From positions 1-6,421 of the forward strand of contig CAMZLA010000007.1 in the NCBI GenBank assembly GCA_947311665.1: a stretch of DNA of 6,421 nt, written 5' to 3'. The stretch's first letter is position 1. Each line of letters begins with the position of its first letter. This document shows positions 1 to 4,854 of this stretch, piece after piece. Origin of the DNA: an uncultured Candidatus Altimarinota bacterium (lineage in GTDB: Bacteria; Patescibacteriota; Gracilibacteria; CAIRYL01). The notes under the pieces are model-generated. The model did no database searches and was not told where the DNA came from. It was given only the letters and a program-made list of their open reading frames with translations. The translations under genes were made by a program, and so were the position numbers.

Positions 1-167
1 CTCCGAATAGAAAATCAAAATAAAATTGCTTTAATTCACGGATATCAGGAATTTCAAGCAGAAAAATTTGGGAGAAAATATTCATATTTTTTGTCTGAAT
101 CACTTTCTGCTTGAAATGCCTGATATCCGTGAATTAAAGCAATTTTATTTTGATTTTCTATTCGGAG
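1..167. repeat. 64-bp inverted repeat with 39-nt spacer at the window edge
   Basis: Bases 1-64 are the reverse complement of 104-167 with a single mismatch (A at 50 against G at 118). The spacer is 65-103. The right arm belongs to the C-terminal coding part of the minus-strand pentapeptide gene, and the left arm is a copy of it turned around. Because the spacer is a multiple of three, the plus strand 1-114 is also open and encodes an almost identical C-terminal segment (LRIENQNKIAL..., ending at a TGA mirror-symmetric to the minus-strand stop). A hairpin this long at the very edge is what a fold-back chimera from whole-genome amplification or a contig-end misassembly looks like. A natural tail-to-tail duplication is the alternative. 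The single mismatch changes Ala to Glu between the two copies. Confidence 0.95.
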
Positions 168-1433
168 ATTTTTTGCTTTTGAGTATTGGTGGACGGAGAA
201 ATAAAGAAAAGAAAAAAGAGTTATAACTAATGGAAGAATAAGTGGAAAATTATTAGAAGAAATTTCTATATTCTGTGCAAAAGAAAAATCATATTTTCCT
301 GTAAATATTTGAAGCGAAGAAAAGAAAAGAAAAAATATAAGCCCTCCCATATTTATTAGTAAAAAATAGGTACTATATTTAAGGTTAGGAATATAAAAGA
401 TATAGAATATTTTATATATTTTGAATGTTTTATTTAATATGCTCTTTCTGATTTCAAAAGTTATTATATTTTTCAAAAAAACAATCAATAAAACTCCAAG
501 AAATGATAAATTTATTCCAAAAAATAAACCTAATAACTCTGACAAAGCTACTCCTAAAGCAAAAAGAGAAAAAAGCAGATTAAAATTTATAAATAATAAA
601 AATGCAAATAACAAAATTAAAAACCATTTTTTTTCTTCTTTTCCAAAATCATCTTTTAAAGTTTGAAAACCTGATAACAATTTCTTTGTTTGCTCTTTCC
701 CTATTCCTTCAATTGTTTGTTTTTGTTGTTTATTTTCTTCATAAAGTCGCCGTTGTTCCTCTGAAAATATCACATTTTTCTTTTGCTCTTTTGATAATTT
801 TGGAAAATTTTCAACACCTATAAATATAGTTTTAAATAGTTTTGCTCCATTTAAGTCAATATGTTTTAAATTTGAATTTTTAAAACATACACCTTTCAAT
901 GTTGTATTAGTAAAGGTTGAATTAGATAGATCTGAATTAATAAAAGAGTAAAGAGGAAAGCTATCATCATGAATACTTGATAACATTGCGTTACTGAAAT
1001 TTGAATATTTTAAGTTACTGTCAATAAAAGAAACTTTTGCATATAAAGGATCTAAATTCTCATATATCAATCCATAGCAGTAACAATTTTGGAAAATAAT
1101 TTTTTTTATTCCCACGGGAGAAAAATCATTCTGATCACATCCTCTTTTTTCGCATTCGTGTTCTTCTGTTTCCTTTAAGTGGCGTTCTTCTGGGCTAATA
1201 GGATTACATGCATCATAAATAGAGAGATTAATTCCTACTAAATACTTATCAATAAAAAGTACTTCATTTTTCCCCTCTATGTTATCAATATATTCTTTTT
1301 GAGTAATAATTTCATATTTTTTCCCCTCTTTCAATATCTCTTCCCCATCTACATATTTTCGTGGTTCTGCATCATTATCCCCTTGTGCAATAATGAAATC
1401 TACCCCTTCAATTTCTTTTGTTTTTTCATTCAT
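54..1433 (-). CDS. pentapeptide-repeat-like multi-pass membrane protein (C-terminus doubtful)
   Basis: The 459-residue reading frame begins at ATG 1433 and ends at a TGA inside the inverted repeat. Residues 1-130 form a soluble, charged N-terminal part with scattered cysteines (C76, C94, C99, C117, C119). Residues about 131-205 show degenerate pentapeptide repeats of the A(D/N)LXX type, for example FIDSNLKYSNFSNA and FKNSNLKHIDLNGAKL, expected to build a right-handed quadrilateral beta helix. A Lys/Glu/Gln-rich, probably helical stretch (213-268) leads into about four hydrophobic segments (roughly 270-296, 299-321, 354-376, 396-414). A short tail begins KNLRIENQNKIAL. The protein is therefore probably membrane anchored with a cytosolic pentapeptide platform; function unknown. 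The last residues, about NFSA and the stop, are created by the inverted repeat, so the true C-terminus is probably elsewhere. It lies on the same strand as the toxin gene, 145 bp downstream of it. The start has no Shine-Dalgarno sequence. Confidence 0.8.
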   Translation of the reverse strand: MNEKTKEIEGVDFIIAQGDNDAEPRKYVDGEEILKEGKKYEIITQKEYIDNIEGKNEVLFIDKYLVGINLSIYDACNPISPEERHLKETEEHECEKRGCDQNDFSPVGIKKIIFQNCYCYGLIYENLDPLYAKVSFIDSNLKYSNFSNAMLSSIHDDSFPLYSFINSDLSNSTFTNTTLKGVCFKNSNLKHIDLNGAKLFKTIFIGVENFPKLSKEQKKNVIFSEEQRRLYEENKQQKQTIEGIGKEQTKKLLSGFQTLKDDFGKEEKKWFLILLFAFLLFINFNLLFSLFALGVALSELLGLFFGINLSFLGVLLIVFLKNIITFEIRKSILNKTFKIYKIFYIFYIPNLKYSTYFLLINMGGLIFFLFFSSLQIFTGKYDFSFAQNIEISSNNFPLILPLVITLFSFLYFSVHQYSKAKNLRIENQNKIALIHGYQAFQAESDSDKKYEYFLPNFSA

Positions 1434-1463
1434 TTGATAGTAATTAAAATATTTTAGTATAAT
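1434..1463 (+). promoter_or_regulatory. near-consensus sigma-70-type promoter pointing right
   Basis: TTGATA at 1434-1439 and TATAAT at 1458-1463 are separated by 18 bp. It sits immediately outside the minus-strand pentapeptide start codon, so it fires away from that gene. Transcription would begin near 1470. No annotated plus-strand gene lies directly downstream, which is why a small RNA is proposed. AT-rich DNA gives chance matches, but a perfect -10 with a five-of-six -35 is strong. Confidence 0.5.
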
Positions 1464-1469
1464 AGAAAT

Positions 1470-1578
1470 ATTGACAAGTTTTAAGAATCTTGAGAAAATA
1501 GAAGTAAATTCTGATCCTCATTTTTTGAGAGATACAGTTCGACCCTCTTTAGATTTATCTAAAGGGGGGTTCCTTTTT
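1470..1578 (+). ncRNA. candidate small RNA, about 110 nt, between promoter and terminator
   Basis: A near-consensus promoter (1434-1463) is followed about 75 nt downstream by the first base of a hairpin with a U-run (1542-1577), defining a self-contained unit in a gap with no established gene. Internal pairing is possible: CTCA with TGAG around a T-loop near 1517-1530, and AGAAT with ATTCT further upstream. It lies antisense to the leader between the toxin gene and the pentapeptide gene, and its U-run touches the last codon of the toxin gene. The same strand also has an open frame from 1444 to 1581 with no ATG (possible TTG start at 1471). A 37-codon peptide or a gene remnant is therefore an alternative. 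I do not recognise it as a known RNA family. Confidence 0.35.
1542..1577 (+). terminator. intrinsic terminator-like hairpin with U-run
   Basis: CTTTAGAT at 1547-1554 pairs with ATCTAAAG at 1557-1564. It is extended by CCC (1543-1545) against the G-run ending at 1569, and is followed by TTCCTTTTTTT (1570-1580). The innermost pairs must open to give a usable loop. The U-run makes it directional for plus-strand transcripts; in the minus direction no U-run follows, so it is not a good toxin-gene terminator. Hairpins of the CCC-TTTAG / CTAAA-GGGGG kind are also common dispersed intergenic repeats, which is an alternative explanation. Confidence 0.55.
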
Positions 1579-1908
1579 TTATAAGATAAATTTTTTAAAG
1601 GCATCAATTACTTCATTCATTTCATTTTCAGGAATTCTTTCTATATTTCGTATAAGTCGTGAAGTATCGATTGTTCGCACCTGATGAAGTAAAAATTTAT
1701 ATCCACTTTTTTCAAATGTGGAAAATCTTTCTGTGTTTGATGCGATGATAATAATACAAGTATTTTCTCTCCGTTTTTGCTTATTGAGAATAAAACAAGG
1801 ACGGACACCTTTTTGTTCTGATCCAATTATTTTACCTAAATCAACAACCCAAACCTGTCCTTGTTTTGTATTTCTTCTTCGCAATAAATTCAGTTTTTCT
1901 TCACTCAT
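1579..1908 (-). CDS. MazF/PemK-family type II toxin, sequence-specific endoribonuclease
   Basis: From the ATG at 1908 the protein has 109 residues, the usual MazF length. An upstream TTG at 1941 would lie inside the terminator stem of the leader and is unlikely. Family motifs are clear: GQVWVVDLG (17-25) is the first strand; GSEQKGVRP (29-37) is the signature loop with the likely catalytic Arg36; a Ser near 57 sits where other MazFs have Thr or Ser; QVRTIDTSR (76-84) is the second signature; and NEMNEVIDAFKKFI is the C-terminal helix. Such toxins cleave mRNA or rRNA at short motifs and stop translation, normally held by a MazE-like antitoxin. No antitoxin ORF lies upstream or downstream here. 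The gene sits directly behind a T-box antiterminator/terminator pair, so it is probably expressed only when a particular tRNA is uncharged. A 4-codon ORF (ATG at 1917) ends in a TGA overlapping this start codon. The subfamily and cleavage motif cannot be read from the sequence. Confidence 0.9.
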   Translation of the reverse strand: MSEEKLNLLRRRNTKQGQVWVVDLGKIIGSEQKGVRPCFILNKQKRRENTCIIIIASNTERFSTFEKSGYKFLLHQVRTIDTSRLIRNIERIPENEMNEVIDAFKKFIL

Positions 1909-1926
1909 TTGACAATCATTAAATTT

Positions 1927-1968
1927 AAAAAACTCCCACAAAAAAATACATATATTTTTTTGCGAGAG
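1927..1968 (-). terminator. T-box intrinsic terminator upstream of mazF-like gene
   Basis: A 16-bp stem pairs CTCTCGCAAAAAAATA (1968-1953) with TATTTTTTTGTGGGAG (1948-1933), using two G-U pairs, a four-base loop and six U residues (1932-1927). Its left arm (1968-1962) is the same stretch that closes both antiterminator helices, so the two structures cannot coexist. It lies 18 nt before the toxin ATG, so termination would silence the gene. Confidence 0.85.
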
Positions 1969-2004
1969 CTAATTTTTTTCAAAATATCAGCGGTACCATC
2001 TCAC
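1962..2004 (-). promoter_or_regulatory. T-box antiterminator (UGGU bulge)
   Basis: Helix A1 is GUGAGA (2004-1999) with UCUCGC (1967-1962), one G-U pair. Next comes the seven-nucleotide bulge UGGUACC (1998-1992). Helix A2 is GCUGAU (1991-1986) with AUUAGC (1973-1968), one G-U pair. This is the exact architecture of the T-box antiterminator, whose consensus is AGGGUGGNACCGCG. UGGU should pair with a tRNA ending in ACCA, that is, with discriminator base A. Of the three tRNAs in this window, Leu(UAA) and Arg(CCU) have A73; Cys has U73 and would not match. Confidence 0.85.
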
Positions 2005-2025
2005 TTTTGTAAAAAAATTTCTTTC

Positions 2026-2042
2026 CCTTCGACAGGCTCAGG
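2026..2042. repeat. REP-like short palindromic motif
   Basis: CCTTCGACAGGCTCAGG on the plus strand (CCTGAGCCTGTCGAAGG on the minus) closely resembles a short interspersed palindromic motif that I recall as common in intergenic regions of several bacterial groups. Here it lies in the T-box leader just upstream of the antiterminator and can form a small stem (CTTC/GAAG). Only one copy is visible in this window, so repeat status is inference. Confidence 0.35.
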
Positions 2043-2074
2043 AAGCGATAATTTTTTTTCTTGCTTGTTTTGAT

Positions 2075-2113
2075 AACGGACAAACCCAGAAAATTTTCTG
2101 GTTCAAAACCGTT
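2075..2113. repeat. interrupted hairpin with 16-bp perfect palindrome
   Basis: The palindrome CCAGAAAATTTTCTGG (2086-2101) is enclosed by AACGG (2075-2079) and CCGTT (2109-2113). In the minus-strand leader it forms one long hairpin between the 5' domain and the antiterminator, the place where T-boxes carry Stem III. It could also be a protein-binding operator for the divergent promoters. Confidence 0.5.
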
Positions 2114-2202
2114 GGGGTCTTACATTTCTGCTTTTCCCAATTTCCCTGAAAAATTTTCTTGCGGGCGATAACCGCTCAAAGGGAGTTTTTATATTTTCAT
2201 CA

Positions 2203-2232
2203 TATATATTTTTTTTCCTTTTGTCTATTCAA
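2203..2232 (-). promoter_or_regulatory. putative promoter of the T-box/mazF-like transcript
   Basis: On the minus strand TTGAAT (2232-2227) and TATATA (2208-2203) are separated by 18 bp, placing a start near 2196 and giving a leader of about 290 nt before the toxin ATG. That length is typical of a T-box leader. The surrounding A/T runs make chance matches easy. Confidence 0.4.
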
Positions 2233-2249
2233 AAAAAAATAAATATTTT
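2221..2249 (+). promoter_or_regulatory. weak putative folD promoter
   Basis: TTGTCT (2221-2226) and TATTTT (2244-2249) are spaced 17 bp apart, about 60 bp before the folD start. It overlaps the opposite-facing putative promoter at 2203-2232, so the two would compete for polymerase. The match is weak and the region is A/T-only. Confidence 0.25.
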
Positions 2250-2310
2250 ATACACAAGAATTTCATATTTTGATACCCTAAAAATACTTTATTTTTTACA
2301 TCATTTTTAT

Positions 2311-3162
2311 ATGAAAATTTTAGACGGAAAAGCTCTGGCAGAAAAAATGTATGAAACAATAAAAACTCAAACGGATGAAATGAAAAAAAAACCATGTCTT
2401 GCTGTTATCTTAGTAGGAGAAGACCCTGCTTCTGCCGTATATGTTCGAAATAAAGAAAAATCTTGTGAACAAGCAGGAATAATTTCAAAATCTATAAAAT
2501 TACCAGAAAATACTACAGAAGAAGAAGTTCTTCAACATATTTCAGATTTAAATACCGATGAAAATATTACAGGAATGATTGTACAAGTTCCTTTACCAAA
2601 ACATATTTCAGAAGAAAAAGTTTTATATGCTATAGACCCAAAAAAAGATATGGACGGTTTTCATCCGAATAATTTGGGAGAAGTATATTTAGGAAAAGAA
2701 AAAGAATTTTTACCACCTGCTACTCCTGCAGGGATTATTCATCTTTTAGAAGAAAATAAAATTAAAATTGAAGGAAAAAATGTTGTGATAATAGGACGAA
2801 GTAATAATGTAGGAAAAGCCGTAAGTATAATGCTTTTAAATAGAAATGCTACCGTAACTATTTGCCATAGTCGAACACAAAACTTGAAAGAACATACCCA
2901 AAAAGCAGATATTATTATTGCTGCTGTAGGAATTCCAAAATTTGTTACAGCCGATATGATTAAAGATGAAGTGGTTATTGTCGATGTAGGAATTCATCGG
3001 GTGAAAAAAGAAGATGGTTCATGGGGACTATGTGGAGATGTCGATTTTGAAAATGTAAAAAATAAAGTTTCTGCTATTTCCCCTGTTCCTGGAGGAGTAG
3101 GACCAATGACCGTTGCCAGTCTTATCGAGAATACGATGAAAGCAGAAGCAAGAAAAAAATAA
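2311..3162 (+). CDS. folD: bifunctional methylenetetrahydrofolate dehydrogenase / methenyltetrahydrofolate cyclohydrolase FolD
   Basis: FolD interconverts 5,10-methylene-THF, 5,10-methenyl-THF and 10-formyl-THF in the cytosol, using NAD(P), and supplies one-carbon units for purines and formyl-Met-tRNA. The 283-residue protein is full length. The catalytic set aligns with E. coli FolD: Y44 and K48 in YVRNK (Y50/K54 in E. coli), Q92 in IVQVPLP, and D115 in KKDMDGFHP. PPATPAG (135-141) is the usual PCTPxG loop with Ala for Cys. The Rossmann signature is GRSNNVGKAVS (the usual Pro is Ala), and the C-terminal PVPGGVGPMTVASLIENT is canonical. The ATG at 2311 matches the family N-terminus (MKILDGK); the upstream TTG frame at 2221 adds a non-homologous A/T-derived leader. 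No Shine-Dalgarno sequence precedes it. It converges on lgt with a 19-bp gap. Confidence 0.97.
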   Translation: MKILDGKALAEKMYETIKTQTDEMKKKPCLAVILVGEDPASAVYVRNKEKSCEQAGIISKSIKLPENTTEEEVLQHISDLNTDENITGMIVQVPLPKHISEEKVLYAIDPKKDMDGFHPNNLGEVYLGKEKEFLPPATPAGIIHLLEENKIKIEGKNVVIIGRSNNVGKAVSIMLLNRNATVTICHSRTQNLKEHTQKADIIIAAVGIPKFVTADMIKDEVVIVDVGIHRVKKEDGSWGLCGDVDFENVKNKVSAISPVPGGVGPMTVASLIENTMKAEARKK

Positions 3163-3181
3163 TTTTATAAAGAAAACTATA

Positions 3182-3964
3182 TTACTTCGTTTTTCTTTTC
3201 AGCAAAAGAAAAACAATGCAACCGATGAAAAATAAAGCAATAGATAGCAATTGCCCCATTGTTAAATGAAAAATAAGAAATCCAATTTGTGGATCTGGTG
3301 CACGAAAAAATTCTACACAAAATCTAAAAAGAGCATACATCATAAGAAATGAAGCAAAAATTATACCAGATTTTTGCTTCCATTCATATCGAAACAAGAC
3401 AACAGAAAAAATAATAAATAATAGAATATCTTTCCCCATAGCATATAATTGTGATGGGTGTCTATTTTCTCCATCACCAAAATCGACTCCCCAACTCACA
3501 TCAGTTATTCTTCCAACCAATTCTCCATTTACAAAATTTGCCAATCGTCCAAAAGCCATTCCTAAAACAATTGCAACAACGGCAATATCGGCAAGTTTTC
3601 CAAGTGGAAATTTTTTATAGAGACAATACAAAATAAACCCAAGACTTCCCCCCAAAAGTCCTCCATGAATACTCATTCCTCCATTCCAAACAGAAAATAG
3701 AGAAAATGGATTTTCTATAAAAACTGGAAAATTGTAAACAAGCATATAAAAAATTCGTCCTCCCAAAACACCAGAAAGCAAAGTCCAAAAAACTAAATCG
3801 AGCAATGCATCTGATGAAATATTAAGATTTTTTTTCTGAACCCAAAATTTCAAAAGGAAATATGCAGATATTCCAGAAAGTGCATACATTGCACCATAGA
3901 AATAGAGAGAAAGAGATCCTATTTGTAAAATGATATTTGGCTGAGGAAAAAATTCTATAGTCAT
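3182..3964 (-). CDS. lgt: prolipoprotein diacylglyceryl transferase Lgt
   Basis: Lgt transfers diacylglycerol from phosphatidylglycerol to the lipobox cysteine of prolipoproteins in the cytoplasmic membrane, the first step of lipoprotein maturation. The 260-residue protein has about seven hydrophobic segments. The family motifs are intact: WNGGMSIHGGLLG with H100, the signature GRLANFVNGELVGR with R140 and N143, RHPSQLY (168-174), and VEFFRAPD with R221, equivalent to the essential C-terminal Arg of E. coli Lgt. The C-terminus is basic (LLKRKTK), as expected on the cytosolic side. The start at 3964 fits the family N-terminus and has no Shine-Dalgarno sequence. It is divergent from the lipoprotein gene at 4085, sharing a 120-bp intergenic region, and its product should modify that protein. 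Confidence 0.97.
   Translation of the reverse strand: MTIEFFPQPNIILQIGSLSLYFYGAMYALSGISAYFLLKFWVQKKNLNISSDALLDLVFWTLLSGVLGGRIFYMLVYNFPVFIENPFSLFSVWNGGMSIHGGLLGGSLGFILYCLYKKFPLGKLADIAVVAIVLGMAFGRLANFVNGELVGRITDVSWGVDFGDGENRHPSQLYAMGKDILLFIIFSVVLFRYEWKQKSGIIFASFLMMYALFRFCVEFFRAPDPQIGFLIFHLTMGQLLSIALFFIGCIVFLLLKRKTK
3189..3214. repeat. 11-bp inverted repeat inside the 3' end of lgt
   Basis: GTTTTTCTTTT (3189-3199) pairs with AAAAGAAAAAC (3204-3214) around a 4-base loop, between the convergent ends of folD and lgt. It might act as a weak shared 3' structure, but it is almost all A-U and has no adjacent U-run in either direction. It may only reflect Lys/Phe-type codons. Confidence 0.3.
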
Positions 3965-3991
3965 ATTAAGATATTTTTAAAAGAATGATTG

Positions 3992-4018
3992 AAGAAATAT
4001 TGAGAAAAAATATTTCTT
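3992..4018. repeat. 10-bp inverted repeat, possible operator between lgt and the lipoprotein gene
   Basis: AAGAAATATT (3992-4001) and AATATTTCTT (4009-4018) are perfect inverted arms around GAGAAAA. The right arm touches the -35 box of the lipoprotein promoter and the whole element sits upstream of lgt. Symmetry and position suit an operator, but the composition is nearly pure A/T and no regulator is known. Confidence 0.3.
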
Positions 4019-4045
4019 GCTGATTTTTTTCATATTTTCTATACT
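4017..4045 (+). promoter_or_regulatory. promoter of the lipoprotein gene
   Basis: TTGCTG (4017-4022) and TATACT (4040-4045) have the ideal 17-bp spacing. The predicted start near 4052 leaves a leader of about 33 nt, in which no Shine-Dalgarno sequence is seen. Confidence 0.55.
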
Positions 4046-4084
4046 AGAGATAGATATTTTTATTTTCTCGTAAAAAAGACTTTT

Positions 4085-4705
4085 ATGAAACAGATTTTTC
4101 AAGTATTATTGTTTAGCTCTTTTTTAATTTTTTCTGGATGCTTTGGTTCAGATGAAAAAGACCAAGAAATGAAGAACCTTGATAATATCGTAGAATATAG
4201 CATCAATATTCCTAAAGAATGGGAAGTTTTCCCAAAAAAAGAGTATCCGAAATCTCTTGTTTTTTCTGCAAAAGAACCAGCATTTTCATCTCGATTTCCT
4301 GCTGTTTTAGCAATTGCAAAAGAAAATTCTGTTCCTGATAGCTTAAACCAATTCATTTCAAGAAATTTGGAAGAAGTGAGAAGAAATTCTCAAGATTTTA
4401 AAAAGATTTCTGAGAAAGAAATTCCACAATCTGCCGATGAAGAAAATAGAAAATCTCGTCTTGTAGAATATAGAGAACGGCGAAGTGCCGATAATTCTTT
4501 TTTTGGAATTTTTTCATATTATCTCCTTCCAGAAAACAAACAAGAATCATATGTTGTTACAATGATTTTTGATCCGGATATTTCTGATGAAAAGAAAGCA
4601 GAATATGAAAAAATTATTACTTCTTTTCACTTGAAAAAAGGAATAAATAAAAACAATGAGAATAATGAAAATTCTGAAAATTCTGAAAACGAAGAGAATA
4701 AATAA
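4085..4705 (+). CDS. putative lipoprotein of unknown function, PsbP/DcrB-like pattern
   Basis: The 206-residue protein starts with a lipoprotein signal: MK, a hydrophobic core (I4-F16), and the lipobox FSGC with Cys19 as the lipidation site. After cleavage it would be anchored to the outer face of the membrane. Residues 35-185 resemble, by pattern only, small PsbP/DcrB-type proteins: an early YSINIPKEWEV strand, alternating strands in the middle, SYVVTMIFDP, and a closing ITSFHLKK segment. I cannot confirm the fold. The last 20 residues are a low-complexity Asn/Glu tail (repeats of NEN/SEN). It has its own promoter and lies divergent from lgt, whose product it should need for maturation. tRNA-Cys begins only 14 bp after its stop with no terminator between, so read-through into the tRNA is likely. 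Confidence 0.85.
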   Translation: MKQIFQVLLFSSFLIFSGCFGSDEKDQEMKNLDNIVEYSINIPKEWEVFPKKEYPKSLVFSAKEPAFSSRFPAVLAIAKENSVPDSLNQFISRNLEEVRRNSQDFKKISEKEIPQSADEENRKSRLVEYRERRSADNSFFGIFSYYLLPENKQESYVVTMIFDPDISDEKKAEYEKIITSFHLKKGINKNNENNENSENSENEENK

Positions 4706-4719
4706 AAAATTATATTTAT

Positions 4720-4793
4720 GGCGACGTGGCCAAGTGGTAAGGCAGGAGCCTGCAAAGCTTTTATCGTCGGTTCGAGTCCGTCCGTCGCCTCCA
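4720..4793 (+). tRNA. tRNA-Cys(GCA)
   Basis: The acceptor GGCGACG/CGTCGCC is perfect. The anticodon loop CTGCAAA (4750-4756) holds GCA, the discriminator is U73 as usual for Cys, and CCA is encoded (4791-4793). The anticodon stem has two G-U pairs. The T-stem (4766-4770 with 4778-4782) carries one U-U mismatch. No promoter is obvious in front, so it may be processed from the lipoprotein transcript. Confidence 0.95.
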
Positions 4794-4804
4794 TAAAAAT
4801 TCTC

Positions 4805-4833
4805 TTGATAAGAAATATTGATAGTTGTATATT
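4805..4833 (+). promoter_or_regulatory. promoter of tRNA-Leu
   Basis: TTGATA (4805-4810) and TATATT (4828-4833) are exactly 17 bp apart. The predicted start near 4840 lies about 15 nt before the mature tRNA-Leu 5' end. It is one of the best promoters in the window. Confidence 0.6.
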
Positions 4834-4854
4834 TTATGAGTGTTTTCACTTCTT

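Larger units (their letters stand above)
1927..2196 (-). promoter_or_regulatory. T-box riboswitch leader of the mazF-like gene
   Basis: The leader, read on the minus strand, runs from an inferred start near 2196 to the U-run ending at 1927. Its 3' half has every element of a T-box expression platform: the UGGUACCGC core, a helix-bulge-helix antiterminator, and a competing terminator (separate entries). T-boxes bind a specific tRNA through its anticodon and test for a free 3' NCCA end; an uncharged tRNA stabilises the antiterminator and lets transcription continue. The 5' half is not canonical. I see a small TCCCT/AGGGA plus GCGG/CCGC hairpin (2184-2143) and a loop closed by TTGGG/CCCAA (2140-2112) that contains GAAA-UGU-A. 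A long hairpin follows at 2113-2075. No classical Stem I distal motifs were found, so the amino acid sensed is not determined. Confidence 0.72.

Noticed and set aside
1906..1917. A 4-codon leader peptide (ATG at 1917, stop overlapping the toxin ATG).
   Set aside because: It is too short to distinguish from chance in A/T-rich DNA and has no ribosome site; noted only as a possible coupling device.
1909..1941. Longer toxin start at TTG 1941.
   Set aside because: It lies inside the terminator stem and adds residues not expected in MazF. ATG 1908 gives the normal family length.
2071..2115. Integron attC site, suggested by the imperfect hairpin with AAC and GTT ends.
   Set aside because: The ends do not fit RYYYAAC/GTTRRRY, and no integrase or cassette structure is present. 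The hairpin is better explained as part of the T-box leader.
2071..2310. A folate (THF) riboswitch controlling folD.
   Set aside because: The structured elements form their regulatory switch on the minus strand, toward the toxin gene. I see no THF-aptamer motifs and no terminator or ribosome-site sequestration on the folD strand.
2221..2310. N-terminal extension of FolD from TTG 2221.
   Set aside because: The extra 30 residues are not part of the family, and the ATG at 2311 matches the conserved FolD N-terminus.
4631..4719. Dedicated promoter for tRNA-Cys inside the lipoprotein 3' end.
   Set aside because: TTGAAA-like and TAAAAA-like hexamers exist, but the spacing is poor and the region is low complexity.
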